A DNA stretch of 64,000 nt, from contig NZ_CP109132.1 of the NCBI RefSeq assembly GCF_035918015.1, forward strand, positions 5,146,001-5,210,000, written 5' to 3'. Under the pieces are notes generated by a model. That model ran no database searches, was not told the origin of the DNA, and worked only from the letters and a program-made list of their open reading frames with translations. Source of the stretch: Streptomyces sp. NBC_01754 (lineage in GTDB: Bacteria; Actinomycetota; Actinomycetes; Streptomycetales; Streptomycetaceae). The position numbers were made by a program, and so were the translations under genes. Positions 44,361 to 53,875 of the stretch are shown here, one piece after another. Every line of letters begins with the position of its first letter. The stretch's first letter is position 1.

Positions 44361-45326
44361 ATGTTCGCCGCCTACGCCGCACGCATCGACCGCGACCAGC
44401 CGCTCGACGGCCTCGAGCTGGGAGAACGCCCCGCGCCCGGGGCACGGCCCGGCTGGACCACCGTCCAGGTCAAGGCCGCCTCGCTCAACCACCACGACCT
44501 GTGGTCGCTGCGCGGAGTCGGGCTCACGGAGGACAAGCTGCCCATGATCCTGGGCTGCGACGCCGCGGGGATCGACCAGGACGGCAACGAGGTCGTCCTG
44601 CATTCCGTCATCGGCCAGACCGGGCACGGGGTCAGCCCCGGCGAGCCCCGTTCGATCCTCACCGAGCGGTATCAGGGCACCTTCGCGGAACAGGTCACCG
44701 TCCCCAGCTGGAACGTCCTGCCGAAGCCCGCGGGGCTGACCTTCGAGCAGGCCGCCTGCCTGCCCACGGCCTGGCTGACGGCGTATCGGATGCTCTTCAC
44801 CAACGCGGGGGTACGCCCAGGGGACTCCGTGCTCGTCCAGGGGGCCGGGGGAGGTGTGGCCACGGCGGCGATCGTGCTCGGCAAGGCCGCCGGGCTGAGG
44901 GTGTTCGCCACCAGCCGCGACGAGGCCAAACGCAGGAGGGCCGTCGAGCTGGGCGCCGAGGACGCGTTCGAACCCGGTGCGCGGCTGCCACGGCGGGTCG
45001 ACGCCGTCATCGAGACCGTCGGGGCCGCGACCTGGTCCCACTCGGTGAAGTCGCTGCGGCCCGGGGGCACCCTGGTCATCTCCGGTGCGACCAGCGGCGA
45101 TCGGCCGTCGCACGCCGAACTCACCCGGATCTTCTTCCTGGAACTCAAGGTCGTCGGCTCCACGATGGGGACCAAGGACGAGTTGGAGGACCTGCTGTCG
45201 TTCTGTGTGGCCACCGGCGTACGGCCCGTCATCGACAGGACCCTGCCGCTGGACCGGGCCCGGGAGGGATTCGAACGGCTTGCCGCGGGCGACCTGTTCG
45301 GCAAGATCGTGCTGACCGCCCCATGA
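44361..45326 (+). CDS. Quinone-oxidoreductase-like MDR dehydrogenase
   Basis: This encodes 321 residues of the medium-chain dehydrogenase fold: GroES-like domain (about 1-130, ASLNHHDLWSLRG) and Rossmann domain (VLVQGAGGGVATAAIVLGKAAG). The structural-zinc cysteine cluster is absent, so it is of the zinc-independent quinone oxidoreductase type rather than a true alcohol dehydrogenase. ATG 44361 starts the conserved text. Its stop overlaps the start of the following GNAT gene by four bases. Confidence 0.88.
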   Translation: MFAAYAARIDRDQPLDGLELGERPAPGARPGWTTVQVKAASLNHHDLWSLRGVGLTEDKLPMILGCDAAGIDQDGNEVVLHSVIGQTGHGVSPGEPRSILTERYQGTFAEQVTVPSWNVLPKPAGLTFEQAACLPTAWLTAYRMLFTNAGVRPGDSVLVQGAGGGVATAAIVLGKAAGLRVFATSRDEAKRRRAVELGAEDAFEPGARLPRRVDAVIETVGAATWSHSVKSLRPGGTLVISGATSGDRPSHAELTRIFFLELKVVGSTMGTKDELEDLLSFCVATGVRPVIDRTLPLDRAREGFERLAAGDLFGKIVLTAP

Positions 45327-45877
45327 CCACTGACACCGGACGGCGTACAACCGGCCCGGTCCTGCTGAGGCCCTGGCGGCCGTCCGACGCACCCGCCGTA
45401 CTCCGGGCCTTCGCGCCCGAGGAGATGGTGCGGCAGTCCGGCGGCCGGCCCGTCGCCACGACGGCCGACGCGCTGGACTGGGTGGCCCGATGGGAGCGGC
45501 AACGTGCGGACGGCACCGGGTACGCCTGGGCCGTCGTCCGCGCCGAGGAGGACGAGGCCCTCGGCTGTGTGGCCGTGACCGCCGTCAACCGGGTCCACGC
45601 ATGCGGCTGGGTGTCGTACTGGACCACCGAGGCGGCGCGTGGCTCCGGCGTGGCCACGGCCGGTGTGCGGGCGCTCGCGCGCCGGGCCTTCGACGACCTG
45701 GGCCTGTACCGGCTGGAGCTCGGGCACCGCATGGACAACCCGGCCTCCTGTGCGGTGGCCCGGGGGGCCGGCTTCGCCGCGGAGGGCGTCGAACGCGGAA
45801 GACTGCGCTACGGGGACACCCGGTACGACGTGGAACGCCACGCCCGCCTCGCCACGGATGACGTCAACTTCGGTTGA
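45323..45877 (+). CDS. GNAT N-acetyltransferase (RimJ/RimL-like)
   Basis: This encodes 184 residues. It has the N-terminal strand LLRPWRPSDAPAVLRAF, acetyl-CoA loop EAARGSGVATAGVRALARRAF (about 108-128), then LYRLELGHRMDNPASCAVARGAGF, as in the RimJ/RimL/Atf3 group that acetylates protein N-termini or antibiotics. It is translationally coupled to the upstream oxidoreductase (ATGA overlap). A UUCG hairpin overlaps its stop codon. Confidence 0.9.
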   Translation: MTTDTGRRTTGPVLLRPWRPSDAPAVLRAFAPEEMVRQSGGRPVATTADALDWVARWERQRADGTGYAWAVVRAEEDEALGCVAVTAVNRVHACGWVSYWTTEAARGSGVATAGVRALARRAFDDLGLYRLELGHRMDNPASCAVARGAGFAAEGVERGRLRYGDTRYDVERHARLATDDVNFG

Positions 45878-45880
45878 CGT
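45861..45880 (+). terminator. UUCG-tetraloop hairpin across the GNAT stop codon
   Basis: ACGTCAAC-TTCG-GTTGACGT: perfect 8-bp stem with an exceptionally stable UUCG loop, covering the last GNAT codons, its TGA (45875-45877) and the first bases of the possible next start. No T tract follows; it may be a translational or mRNA-stability element rather than a terminator. Confidence 0.55.
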
Positions 45881-46314
45881 GCCCCGGGTGTCAACGTATA
45901 CGGACCGTCGGGCCTCGCTGGAGTCGGCGTTCACCGAGGCGCGCAGGCGCGGGGGGCTGACCAGGGCCGACGAGGAGGCACTGGCCGCAATCGGCGTCGA
46001 CGTCGGCGCGATCGTGGCCCGGATCGAGGGCACACACGGCGAGGGGGTCCTGGACGGCGACCGCGGCAACCGACGCTGGTGGTCGGGGCGCCGCAGCTTC
46101 ACCGGCGGCGCGAAGAGGGTCCTGGAGAAGTCCCTGCGCGTCGCGCTCGGCCGGGGCGACCGCTTCATCGGCGGGGGGCACCTGCTGCTGGCGCTGACGA
46201 CCGCCCCCCCCCGGCGCGGTCGCCGATGTGCTCGCCGACCACGGGACGACGTACACGACGGTGGAGCGCGCGCTGTACGGGACCGGGGGAGAGGGCGAGG
46301 CGAAGGCGGGCTGA
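45879..46314 (+). pseudogene. Clp N-terminal-domain protein gene, frameshifted at a C9 tract
   Basis: The first frame encodes a Clp-N-like repeat: RRASLESAFTEARRRGGL, then ADEEALAAIGVDVGAIVARIEGTHGEGVL, then GGAKRVLEKSLRVALGRGDRFIGGGHLLLALTTAPP. At a run of nine Cs (46204-46212) the frame breaks. One base fewer would continue GAVADVLADHG, TTYTTVERALYG and end at TGA 46312. As given, the original frame runs on into nonsense text. GTG 45879 or GTG 45888 is the start. Full-length relatives are small Clp-N adaptor-like proteins. It may be a real mutation, a slippery phase-variable site or a sequencing error. Confidence 0.75.
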
Positions 46315-46444
46315 CCCGCCTCCCGGGCTCACCGGTGGCCAGGCGGACGCGCGGCCACCGCTGCGTCCGGGGGACGGGGTCCCCGCCCCCTTCCGCCACG
46401 CGCCCCTCAGGGTGTGGGCCCTCCGAGGCAGTCGCCCACGGTGG

Positions 46445-47500
46445 TCAGAACTTCTTCCGGTGCGGCCCGTCCTCCTGTCGGTCGTCTTCGCCGCCGGTCT
46501 CACGGAGCAGCGTGTCGATGCGGGTCGCGGCGGTGGCGAGGTGGTGGCGGGCCTCCGTCAGCTGGGTCTCGCCGATGCCCCGATCCCTCGCCGCGTCCCG
46601 GATGTCGTCGCGGAACCGGTCCAGCAGCCGGTCCAGGTCCCGCGCGGGGTCGCCGGTGGACGGGGTGTCGGCGGCCCATTCGGCGTGTGGCCCGTCGGCG
46701 TCCGGTCCATCGGTGTCCGGCCTGTCGGCGGCCCGCCAGTCGACGTCCGGCTCGGCCGGGTCGGGCCTGCTGTACGACGGCCAGGTGCCCGACCTGGCGA
46801 AGCTGCCGAGCTGGCCCGTGATCTCGGCGAGCCCTTCCCGCACTCCGGAGGGCCAGTCGCCGCGGGCGAAATGCTCCTGCACCTGCCGGGCGGCGTTCTG
46901 CATCTGCTCGCGCGCCCTCTCCTGCGCCTCCTGGGCCTGGCGGCGCGCCCGGTCGGCCTCCTCGCGGGCGCGGCGCGACTCGTCCTTCGCCCGGCGGGCC
47001 TGTTCCTTCCACTCCTGCTTCGCCTTGCGCAGCTCCTCCTTCGCCCTGCGCCACGCGTCGGCTTCGGCTCTGGCCTCTTCTCCCCGGACGCGGTGGGGGT
47101 CGTCCGCCCCGCTCTTGGACTCGGAGGCCGCCGCGCGCATCTCGCTCCGCAGCTTGCCCGCCGCACCGCGCACGTCGTCGCGTATCTCCGCGGCCAGCTC
47201 CGACACCGACTCATGGATCTCCAGCTCCAGGTCGGCCAGCTCCCCGCTGCGGCCCGCGAGCTCGGTGCGCCCCGCGTCGGTGATGGAGTAGACCTTGCGG
47301 CCGCCCTCCGTGGCGTGGGTGACCAGTCCCTCGGCCTCCAGCTTCGCCAGTCGCGGGTAGACGGTGCCGGCCGAGGGCGCGTACAGGCCGTGGAAGCGCT
47401 CCTCCAGCAGCCGGATCACCTCGTAGCCGTGGCGTGGCGCCTCGTCCAGCAGCTTGAGGAGGTAGAGACGCAGACGTCCGTGGGCGAATACGGGGGCCAT
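46445..47500 (-). CDS. PadR-family regulator with long charged coiled-coil extension
   Basis: This encodes 351 residues. The PadR winged helix covers about residues 1-85 (LYLLKLLDEAPRHGYEVIRLLEE; SAGTVYPRLAKLEAEGLV). A long Lys/Arg/Glu/Ala-rich coiled coil (about 95-215) and a proline/aspartate-rich tail follow, much longer than a typical 180-residue PadR protein. The start lies one base past the stop of the DUF4097 gene, so the two are coupled. The ATATCGCG repeats upstream of the operon are candidate operators. Confidence 0.88.
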   Translation of the reverse strand: MAPVFAHGRLRLYLLKLLDEAPRHGYEVIRLLEERFHGLYAPSAGTVYPRLAKLEAEGLVTHATEGGRKVYSITDAGRTELAGRSGELADLELEIHESVSELAAEIRDDVRGAAGKLRSEMRAAASESKSGADDPHRVRGEEARAEADAWRRAKEELRKAKQEWKEQARRAKDESRRAREEADRARRQAQEAQERAREQMQNAARQVQEHFARGDWPSGVREGLAEITGQLGSFARSGTWPSYSRPDPAEPDVDWRAADRPDTDGPDADGPHAEWAADTPSTGDPARDLDRLLDRFRDDIRDAARDRGIGETQLTEARHHLATAATRIDTLLRETGGEDDRQEDGPHRKKF

Positions 47501-47501
47501 G

Positions 47502-48359
47502 TCAAAGCACCTTTCCGGTCGGGTCGGCGTCACGGGGGTCGTCCTTGGCCGGTGGGCGGCGCAGCAGGGCGATCGAACCGGAGACCGTGGTCGCCTTGAG
47601 GGTGCCCGTGCCGGCGCCGAGCTTTCCGGTGATCTTCTTCGCCCCCCACAGGCCGCTGACCCGCAGGTCCTCGAAGGCGTTGCTGACCTCACCGCTGGCG
47701 GTGTTCGCCTCCACCTCGGCGTCCGCCGGGTGCGGCAACCGTATGGCGATCTCGCCGGAGACCGTGGTCAGCCTGATGTCCGTCGGCCTCTCGGAGGTGT
47801 CGAGGTCCAGCATCATGTGGCCGCTGACGGAGTCGGCCCGCACGGATGTGCCGGCCCCCTCGACGACCGTCAGGTCCCCCGACACGGACTGGAAGCGGAG
47901 GTCGCCGGTCACGGCCTGGGCCTCCAGGCTCCCGGAGACGGTCTCCGCGCGGACCGTGCCGGAAAGGCTCACCAGAGTGGTGTCGCCGGTGATCCCGCGC
48001 AGCTCCGTACGGCCCTGGACGCCCGAGACGACCGCGGCCGCGTCGATGACCCCGACCTCCACCGCCGAACCGGTCGGCACGGCGAGCGAGACGACCGCCC
48101 GCCGGCGTGGGTAGCGGCGGTCGAGCCAGCTCAGGAACCCTTTCCACGGCAGATCCTCGTACGCGACGGTCAGTGTGCCGTCCCGCAGGGTGACGATCAG
48201 GGGTGGCCCCTCGATCTCGGAGACCTCCAGCCGCGCCGTCGGCTCCGTGGTGCCGACGACGTTGACCGTGCCTCCCACGACACGCACCTGGAGGGCCGTC
48301 ACGGGGTCGTCGAAGGTGAGCTTCTGCGGCTCGGCGACGGTACACGTCGAATCAGGCAT
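47502..48359 (-). CDS. DUF4097 adhesin-like beta-solenoid protein
   Basis: This encodes 285 residues made largely of repeated short beta strands (VRAETVSGSLEAQAVTGDLRFQSVSGDLTVVE pattern), the DUF4097/DUF4098 solenoid. There is no signal peptide or membrane segment. I chose ATG 48359 with GGGAGG upstream over earlier starts. DUF4097 genes next to PadR regulators are common in Actinobacteria, and the pair is an operon here. Function unknown. Confidence 0.87.
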   Translation of the reverse strand: MPDSTCTVAEPQKLTFDDPVTALQVRVVGGTVNVVGTTEPTARLEVSEIEGPPLIVTLRDGTLTVAYEDLPWKGFLSWLDRRYPRRRAVVSLAVPTGSAVEVGVIDAAAVVSGVQGRTELRGITGDTTLVSLSGTVRAETVSGSLEAQAVTGDLRFQSVSGDLTVVEGAGTSVRADSVSGHMMLDLDTSERPTDIRLTTVSGEIAIRLPHPADAEVEANTASGEVSNAFEDLRVSGLWGAKKITGKLGAGTGTLKATTVSGSIALLRRPPAKDDPRDADPTGKVL

Positions 48360-48393
48360 GGATCTGACCTCCCGGAGCATGACGGCACGCAAC

Positions 48394-48425
48394 ATATCGC
48401 GTCTCTGGTAACACGATATATCGCG
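48394..48425. promoter_or_regulatory. Repeated ATATCGCG sites and CGATATATCG palindrome, candidate PadR operator
   Basis: ATATCGCG occurs twice in direct orientation (48394-48401, 48418-48425), and a perfect 10-bp palindrome CGATATATCG lies at 48414-48423. It is 35-66 bases upstream of the DUF4097-padR operon start, in an unusually AT-rich patch. Autoregulation by the PadR protein is likely. Confidence 0.6.
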
Positions 48426-48520
48426 GTTGTCGTAAGTCAAGGGGCGGCCGGGTGGGTGCGTATGCCGGAGCCAAGGGCTGAATCAGCCCATACAGGGACA
48501 AGGTGACCTAGCGTGGGGGC

Positions 48521-49405
48521 ATGACCGCTACCTCCGTCGGTGCTCTGCTGCTGTGCCGGGCCGACCCCGGGACCGTACGGCCCCCGGCGCACCTGTTGCA
48601 GGAACGGATGCTGCTCCTGCCCGCCGGGAACGGCTGGAGTGTCCTCGTCCCCGAAGGGAAGCCCTGGCGGCACGGTCCGGCCGAGGGCCGGGGCTTCGGT
48701 TCCGGCTCCGGTGAGGGGGACGGAGCCGAGCCCGTCGACCGGGTCATGGGCGGCTGGGCCGCGGCGCTCGCGGTGGGCTCCACCTGGCCTGTTCTCGCGT
48801 TGTGGTGGGACGGCGACCGGTCCGGCTACACGCTCGCCGCGGGCTTCCGCCGTCCGGTCGGCTACGTCTGGCTGGCCGACGGCACCCCGGCCGGCGAGGA
48901 CGAGGCGATGCGGACGTTCGCGGCCCGTCTGGGCCTCGACCCGGTGCTGGACGTCCAGGAGCTGGAGGCCCTCACCCGGACGGACCCGGAGGCGGACGCC
49001 GAGGCCCGGCTGCGCGGGCTGCTCGCCGTGCTCACCCGCACCGGAGTGGCCCTGCCGCCCGGGCTCGCCCCGGGGGAACCGGCCGACCGGCTGCGCACGG
49101 CCGCCGACGTCCACCCCCAGGTGGACCGGATCGAGTGGGCCGGCTGGCGTGACGCCGTACAGGCGGAACTCGACGCCGTCGAGAGGACCGGTCTCGGCCC
49201 CTGGATGCGCGGTCCTCGCGCCCGGGCCGTCGCGAGGGCCCAGGTCGCCGCGGGTATCCCGCTCGCCTTGTGGGGAGCCCGCAGGCGCGGCGCGGGATGG
49301 ATCACGGCGGGGCTGGTCCTGCTGGCGCAAGGGATGCTGGGGCTCGCCTACGACCGGTTCAGGGCCGACGCGGAACGGGTCGCGCGGGGCGGCCCGGCGT
49401 GGTGA
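48521..49405 (+). CDS. Hypothetical protein with C-terminal membrane segment
   Basis: This 294-residue protein has a possible hydrophobic segment near 84-98 (WAAALAVGSTWPVLAL) and a clearer one near 255-280 (AGWITAGLVLLAQGMLGLAYDRF). The central part is acidic and helical. I do not recognise the family beyond streptomycete hypotheticals. ATG 48521 is divergent from the DUF4097 operon, 162 bases apart. Confidence 0.7.
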   Translation: MTATSVGALLLCRADPGTVRPPAHLLQERMLLLPAGNGWSVLVPEGKPWRHGPAEGRGFGSGSGEGDGAEPVDRVMGGWAAALAVGSTWPVLALWWDGDRSGYTLAAGFRRPVGYVWLADGTPAGEDEAMRTFAARLGLDPVLDVQELEALTRTDPEADAEARLRGLLAVLTRTGVALPPGLAPGEPADRLRTAADVHPQVDRIEWAGWRDAVQAELDAVERTGLGPWMRGPRARAVARAQVAAGIPLALWGARRRGAGWITAGLVLLAQGMLGLAYDRFRADAERVARGGPAW

Positions 49406-49468
49406 GCGGAGCGTGCCCGTGGTGCGGCCCACGGACCGGTGCCGGGCGAGGGCGGCCCGGCGGGGCGG

Positions 49469-49645
49469 CTACTCGTCCTCGTCGTCCAGCCGGGCGAGCC
49501 AGGTCGCGAGACGCTCGACGGGGACCTCGAAGTCGGGGTTGAGATCGACGAACGTCCGCAGTTGCTCGGCGAGCCACTCGAAGGTGACCTCCTCCTCGCC
49601 GCGCCGCTTCTCCAGCTCCTCGATGCCACGGTCCGTGAAGTACAT
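49469..49645 (-). CDS. Small DUF6104-like protein
   Basis: The 58-residue protein (MYFTDRGIEELEKRRGEEEV at the start, ending ARLDDEDE) is small, acidic and probably helical. I recognise it as a conserved streptomycete small protein lying just beyond the 2-oxoglutarate decarboxylase gene, usually labelled DUF6104. Stop TAG 49469-49471, start ATG 49645. It is separated from the decarboxylase gene by an 18-bp hairpin. Function unknown. Confidence 0.75.
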   Translation of the reverse strand: MYFTDRGIEELEKRRGEEEVTFEWLAEQLRTFVDLNPDFEVPVERLATWLARLDDEDE

Positions 49646-49674
49646 GGCTCCAGGATAGCGAGGCCGGAAAGCCC

Positions 49675-49715
49675 GGAGGCCCGGTCCCGCGAACCTCTCG
49701 CGGGACCGGGCCTCC
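49675..49715 (-). terminator. 18-bp perfect hairpin downstream of kgd
   Basis: Arms 49675-49692 and 49698-49715, five-base loop, 37 bases beyond the kgd stop. Confidence 0.87.
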
Positions 49716-49751
49716 TTCGCGTACGACAGCCGGTCGGTCTCCGACGGCCGG

Positions 49752-52700
49752 TCAGGCCTCGAAGACCTCGTTGATCAGCTGGGTCTGCTCGGCCTGGTGG
49801 CGCTTGGCCGAGCCGACCGCCGGGGACGAGCCGTGCGGACGCGAGATGCGGCGCAGACGCTCGTCGTGCGGCACATCGGCGCCCACGGCCAGGTCCAGGT
49901 GGTCGATCAGGTTGAGCGCGATGAACGGCCACGCGCCCTGGTTGGCCGGCTCCTCCTGGGCCCAGAGGTACTTCTCCGCGTTGGGGTACTTGGCGATCTC
50001 GGCCTGGATCTCCGCACCCGGCAGCGGGTACAGCCGCTCCAGACGGATGAGCGCGGTCTGCGTGTCACCGCGCTTGACCCGCTCGGCGTCCAGGTCGTAG
50101 AAGAGCTTGCCCGCGCAGAAGACGACCTTGCGGACGGCTTCCGGCTCCACCGAGTCGTCGCCGATGACCGGACGGAACCCACCGGTGGTGAACTCCTCCG
50201 CCTTCGACGCCGCGGCCTTCAGACGCAGCATCGACTTCGGGGTGAAGACGACCAGCGGCTTGTGGTGCGGGTTGTGCACCTGCCACCGCAGGAGGTGGAA
50301 GTAGTTCGACGGGAGGGTCGGCATCGCGACCATCATGTTGTTCTGCGCGCAGAGCTGGAGGAAGCGCTCCGGGCGCGCGGACGAGTGGTCCGGGCCCTGG
50401 CCCTCGTAGCCGTGCGGCAGCAGCAGCGTGACGCCGGAGGTCTGGCCCCACTTCTGCTCGGCCGAGGAGATGAACTCGTCCACGACGGTCTGCGCGCCGT
50501 TGACGAAGTCACCGAACTGGGCCTCCCAGATCACCAGCGACTCCGGGCGGGCCAGCGAGTAGCCGTACTCGAAGCCCATCGCCGCGTACTCGCTGAGCAG
50601 CGAGTCGTAGACGTTGTAACGGGCCTGGTCGTCGGTGAGGTAGAGCAGCGGGGTGTAGTCCTCGCCGGTCTTCTGGTCGACGAGCACGGCGTGGCGCTGG
50701 CCGAACGTGCCGCGGCGGGTGTCCTGGCCGGCGAGCCGGACCGGGGTGCCCTCCATCAGCAGTGAACCGATGGCCAGCGTCTCGCCCATGCCCCAGTCGA
50801 TCGTGCCGTTCTCCACGGAGGCGGCGCGGCGCTGCATCTGCGGCATCAGACGCGGGTGCACGGTGACCGTGTCGGGGATGTTCACCTGGGACTCGGCGAT
50901 CAGCTTCACGACCTCCGTGGACACCGCGGTGTTCACGGCGACCGGGAACTCCGCCTGCACGTCCGGGACATGCGGCTGGGACGGCGCCGAGGTGGCCTCG
51001 CGGACCTCCGCGAAGACCTTCTCCAGCTGGCCCTGGAAGTCCTGGAGCGCCTGCTCGGCCTCTTCCAGCGTGATGTCGCCGCGACCGATGAGGGACTCGG
51101 TGTAGAGCTTGCGCACCGAGCGCTTCTTGTCGATCAGGGTGTACATCTGCGGGTTGGTGAACTCCGGGTTGTCGCCCTCGTTGTGACCGCGGCGGCGGTA
51201 GCAGATGAGGTCGATCACGACGTCCTTGTTGAACGTCTGCCGGTATTCGAAGGCCAGGCGCGCGACCCGCACCACGGCCTCCGGGTCGTCGCCGTTGACG
51301 TGCATGATCGGCGCCTCGATCATGCGCGCCACGTCGGTGGCGTACATCGAGGAGCGCGAGGACTCGGGGGCGGCGGTGAAGCCGACCTGGTTGTTGATCA
51401 CCACGTGCACCGTGCCGCCGGTGCGGTAACCGCGCAGCTGCGACATGTTGAGCGTCTCGGCGACGACGCCCTGGCCCGCGAAGGCCGCGTCGCCGTGGAG
51501 CGCGACGGGCAGGACCGTGAAGTCCGTCCCGCCCTTGTTGATGATGTCCTGCTTGGCGCGGGCGATGCCCTCCAGGACCGGGTCGACCGCCTCCAGGTGC
51601 GAGGGGTTGGCGGCCAGCGAGACCTTGATCTGCTCGCCGTCCAGACCGGTGAAGGTGCCCTCGGCGCCCAGGTGGTACTTGACGTCGCCGGAGCCGTGCA
51701 TCGACCGCGGGTCGAGATTGCCCTCGAACTCCCGGAAGATCTGCGCGTACGACTTGCCGACGATGTTCGCCAGGACGTTCAGACGGCCGCGGTGGGCCAT
51801 GCCGATGACGACCTCGTCCAGGCGCGCCTCGGCGGCGGAGTCGATGACCGCGTCGAGCAGCGGGATGACGGACTCGCCGCCCTCCAGCGAGAACCGCTTC
51901 TGGCCGACGTACTTGGTCTGCAGGAACGTCTCGAACGCCTCGGCGGCGTTGAGACGGCGCAGGATCCGCAGCTGCTCCTCACGCTCCGGGGCCGGGCGCG
52001 GACGCTCCACCCGGTCCTGGATCCACTTGCGCTCCTTGGGGTCCTGGATGTGCATGAACTCGATGCCGGTGGTGCGGCAGTACGACTCACGCAGGACGCC
52101 GAGGATGTCGCGGAGCTTCATCAGGGTCTTGCCCGCGAAGCCGCCGACGGCGAAGTCCCGCTCCAGGTCCCACAGGGTCAGGCCGTGCTCGGTGATGTCC
52201 AGGTCGGGGTGCTTGCGCTGGCGGTACTCCAGCGGGTCGGTGTCGGCCATCACGTGACCGCGGACCCGGTAGGAGTGGATCAGCTCGAAGACCCGCGCGG
52301 CCTTGGTGACGTCGTCGTCGTGCGAGGCGTCGATGTCCTTGAGCCAGCGGACCGGCTCGTAGGGGATGCGCAGCGCCTTGAAGATCTCGTCGTAGAAGTC
52401 GTTCTCGCCGAGCAGGAGCTGGGCCAGGACACGCAGGAACTCGCCGGACGCCGCACCCTGGATGACCCGGTGGTCGTACGTCGAGGTCAGTGTCATGACC
52501 TTGGAGATGCCCAGCTTGTTCAGGGTGTCCTGCGAGGTGCCCTGGAACTCGGCCGGGTAGTCCATCGCGCCGACGCCCATGATGAGGCCCTGTCCGGGCA
52601 TCAGGCGGGGCACCGAGTGCACGGTGCCGATGCCGCCGGGGTTGGTCAGCGAGGCGGTGACACCGGCGAAGTCGTCCATGCCGAGCTTGCCGACGCGGGC

Positions 52701-53618
52701 GCGGCGGACGATGTCCTCGTACGCCTGCCAGAACTCGAAGAAGTTGAGCGTCTCGGCCTTCTTGATGGCCGCGACGACCAGCTGGCGGTCGCCGTTCGGC
52801 TTCACCAGGTCGATGGCCAGGCCGAGGTTGATGTGCTCCGGCTTGACCAGGGTCGGCTTGCCGTCCTTGACCGCGAAGGAGTAGTTCATCGACGGCATGG
52901 CCTTGAGGGCCTGCACCATCGCGTACCCGATGAGGTGCGTGAAGGAGATCTTCCCGCCGCGGGCGCGCTTGAGGTGGTTGTTGATGACGATGCGGTTGTC
53001 GAAGAGCAGCTTCACCGGGACGGCGCGGACGGACGTGGCCGTCGGCAGCTCCAGGGAGGCGTTCATGTTCTTCGCGACGGCGGCCGAGGGGCCGCGCAGT
53101 GTCACGTACTCGGGGCCGGCCGGTGCCTCGGTCGCGTCGTCGGTCTTCTTGCCGGCCGGAGCGGGCTTCGCCGGAGCGGGCTTCGCCGGCGCCGCCGCGG
53201 CCGGAGCGGCCTTGGCGGGGGCCGCCTGTGCGGCGGCGGGCTTCGCGGGTGCGGCCGGTGCCGCTGCCTTCGTCTGGGCGGCGGGGGCGGACGAGGGGGC
53301 TGCGGCCTGGGCCGGGGCGGGAGCGGCGGCCGGGGCGGGAGCGGCGGCCGGGGCGGGAGCAGCGGCACCCGTGGCCGGGGTCACCGCGGCGCCCACCGCC
53401 GTGGGGACGGGCTTGTCCGCCGTGCCGGACGTGCCCGGCTTGTAGTCGGCGAAGAAGTCCCACCAGGCGCGGTCGACCGAGCTGGGGTCATGGAGGTACT
53501 GCTGGTAGATCTCGTCGACGAGCCACTCATTGGCACCGAAAGCGGCCGCCGGGTTGGACCCGGAGCCCGCTTCTTGATCGGTCGAGATACTCGGGTTACT
53601 GGGGGACTGAGACGACAC
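49752..53618 (-). CDS. kgd: Multifunctional 2-oxoglutarate decarboxylase/dehydrogenase (OdhA/KGD)
   Basis: This encodes about 1288 residues. Order: an N-terminal E1-type segment ([28 protein letters not shown]), a long Ala/Pro/Lys linker (about 70-165), an E2-type acyltransferase domain (about 170-410; [16 protein letters not shown] with active His), then a thiamine-diphosphate E1 domain (about 430-1288; [46 protein letters not shown]). This E2-E1 fusion, lacking a lipoyl domain, is the actinobacterial form that makes succinyl-CoA or succinic semialdehyde at the TCA branch. It is controlled by OdhI/GarA through an FHA contact in relatives. GTG 53618 fits family starts; ATG 53669 would add 17 residues. 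Confidence 0.95.
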   Translation of the reverse strand: MSSQSPSNPSISTDQEAGSGSNPAAAFGANEWLVDEIYQQYLHDPSSVDRAWWDFFADYKPGTSGTADKPVPTAVGAAVTPATGAAAPAPAAAPAPAAAPAPAQAAAPSSAPAAQTKAAAPAAPAKPAAAQAAPAKAAPAAAAPAKPAPAKPAPAGKKTDDATEAPAGPEYVTLRGPSAAVAKNMNASLELPTATSVRAVPVKLLFDNRIVINNHLKRARGGKISFTHLIGYAMVQALKAMPSMNYSFAVKDGKPTLVKPEHINLGLAIDLVKPNGDRQLVVAAIKKAETLNFFEFWQAYEDIVRRARVGKLGMDDFAGVTASLTNPGGIGTVHSVPRLMPGQGLIMGVGAMDYPAEFQGTSQDTLNKLGISKVMTLTSTYDHRVIQGAASGEFLRVLAQLLLGENDFYDEIFKALRIPYEPVRWLKDIDASHDDDVTKAARVFELIHSYRVRGHVMADTDPLEYRQRKHPDLDITEHGLTLWDLERDFAVGGFAGKTLMKLRDILGVLRESYCRTTGIEFMHIQDPKERKWIQDRVERPRPAPEREEQLRILRRLNAAEAFETFLQTKYVGQKRFSLEGGESVIPLLDAVIDSAAEARLDEVVIGMAHRGRLNVLANIVGKSYAQIFREFEGNLDPRSMHGSGDVKYHLGAEGTFTGLDGEQIKVSLAANPSHLEAVDPVLEGIARAKQDIINKGGTDFTVLPVALHGDAAFAGQGVVAETLNMSQLRGYRTGGTVHVVINNQVGFTAAPESSRSSMYATDVARMIEAPIMHVNGDDPEAVVRVARLAFEYRQTFNKDVVIDLICYRRRGHNEGDNPEFTNPQMYTLIDKKRSVRKLYTESLIGRGDITLEEAEQALQDFQGQLEKVFAEVREATSAPSQPHVPDVQAEFPVAVNTAVSTEVVKLIAESQVNIPDTVTVHPRLMPQMQRRAASVENGTIDWGMGETLAIGSLLMEGTPVRLAGQDTRRGTFGQRHAVLVDQKTGEDYTPLLYLTDDQARYNVYDSLLSEYAAMGFEYGYSLARPESLVIWEAQFGDFVNGAQTVVDEFISSAEQKWGQTSGVTLLLPHGYEGQGPDHSSARPERFLQLCAQNNMMVAMPTLPSNYFHLLRWQVHNPHHKPLVVFTPKSMLRLKAAASKAEEFTTGGFRPVIGDDSVEPEAVRKVVFCAGKLFYDLDAERVKRGDTQTALIRLERLYPLPGAEIQAEIAKYPNAEKYLWAQEEPANQGAWPFIALNLIDHLDLAVGADVPHDERLRRISRPHGSSPAVGSAKRHQAEQTQLINEVFEA

Positions 53619-53875
53619 GGCGGCAACCGCCCTCTTCCGCTTCACAAGGTGATGGACAGCGGAAATCAAGGCTACGCCCCCCGAGCCGTTACGTGCAGGC
53701 CGGGCCGGTCTTCGTCGTGCACATCACATCGACAGCCGGGTTTCGGCGCATGAAATGGCGGGAAACAAGCGGGGTTCCGCTGCACTTCGGTACGCGAGGC
53801 CGAAGTTCGGCCCCTTGGACCGTATCTCGTTCCTGGTCAGGACGGAGAACCTGGTCCTCAGGTTCGAACGCCAGG

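Noticed and set aside
50856..53753. Very long open frame (965 codons) on the plus strand opposite kgd
   Set aside because: It mirrors the third-position GC bias of kgd on the other strand; no domain text or ribosome site.
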